A stretch of 34,545 nucleotides of DNA from NCBI GenBank assembly GCA_021324975.1, contig JAJPIA010000060.1, forward strand, positions 1 through 34,545. The letters are read 5' to 3'. The stretch is from Bacillota bacterium (GTDB taxonomy: Bacteria > Sysuimicrobiota > Sysuimicrobiia > Sysuimicrobiales > Segetimicrobiaceae). Every line of letters begins with the position of its first letter. Position 1 is the stretch's first letter. Of the stretch, positions 34,461 through 34,545 are shown piece after piece. The translations under genes and the position numbers were made by a program. A model generated the notes under the pieces. It was not told the origin of the DNA and did not search any database. It worked only from the letters and a program-made list of their open reading frames with translations.

Positions 34461-34545
34461 GCCGGGATGGCGGAATCTGGCAGACGCGCACGTTTGAGGG
34501 GCGTGTGGGGAAACCCGTGGGGGTTCAAATCCCCCTCCCGGCACC
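34461..34545 (+). tRNA. tRNA-Leu (anticodon GAG), 3' end at window edge
   Basis: The 85 bases fold as a class II tRNA. The acceptor stem is GCCGGGA (34461-34467) with TCCCGGC (34536-34542); discriminator A is 34543. The anticodon stem CACGT/GCGTG encloses loop TTGAGGG, giving anticodon GAG, which reads CUC and CUU. A long variable arm (GGGG/CCC-type stem with AAA loop) is typical of leucine tRNA, and the T arm is GGGGG-TTCAAAT-CCCCC. The window ends in CC, so an encoded CCA tail is likely, with its A just outside. Confidence 0.95.

Overview
All protein genes read on the + strand of a very GC-rich, gene-dense bacterial chromosome. Most neighbours are spaced by a few bases or overlap by one to four (the ATGA and GTGA type), so this is a chain of long operons. 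I see no transposon, prophage, CRISPR array or integration site. The mixture suggests a deep Terrabacteria-type lineage, possibly thermophilic: an actinobacterial-looking succinate dehydrogenase anchor, a V/A-type ATPase in Thermus gene order, rapZ-yvcK, and gap-pgk-tpiA-secG. A CSP1-3/Sysuimicrobiota-like organism would fit, but that is a guess from gene content alone.

Layout. (1) 3-986: the 3' end of an S9 peptidase and a PduO-type cobalamin adenosyltransferase. (2) 1171-8720: a TCA-cycle operon, sdhC-like anchor, sdhA, sdhB, icd, mdh, sucC, sucD. (3) 8776-11395: a small membrane protein, rapZ and yvcK, driven by an extended -10 promoter that predicts a leaderless mRNA. (4) 11648-18641: nuoA-H-J-K-L-M-N, all seven membrane-arm subunits of complex I and none of the peripheral-arm subunits. 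(5) 18642-19084: a 443-base non-coding stretch with a good promoter, stacked hairpins and a T-run. (6) 19085-27811: a complete V/A-type ATPase operon (H/G, I, K, E, C, F, A, B, D), with an unusual structured 225-base gap before subunit D. (7) 27859-29903: a Clp1/Grc3-type polynucleotide-kinase-like protein, a DUF881 protein and a DUF1290 'small basic' protein. (8) 30018-33306: gap, pgk, tpiA, secG. (9) 33321-34545: nicotinate phosphoribosyltransferase, then tRNA-Leu(GAG) with its own consensus promoter and a leader hairpin, running off the window end.

How they work together. Central carbon oxidation (isocitrate to oxaloacetate apart from the 2-oxoglutarate dehydrogenase and fumarase steps) feeds electrons to quinone through Sdh and, via NADH from Mdh and Gap, to complex I. 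The resulting proton or sodium gradient would drive, or be driven by, the V/A ATPase. RapZ and YvcK are regulators of cell-envelope or central carbon metabolism in other bacteria. Triose-phase glycolysis/gluconeogenesis and NAD salvage complete an energy-metabolism-heavy window.

Nothing here is a clearly new system. The points most worth a second look are the structured leader or small RNA ahead of the ATPase operon, the Clp1/Grc3-like kinase, the membrane-arm-only nuo cluster, the Cys/His-rich Sdh anchor, and an extra residue beside the catalytic His of Mdh.
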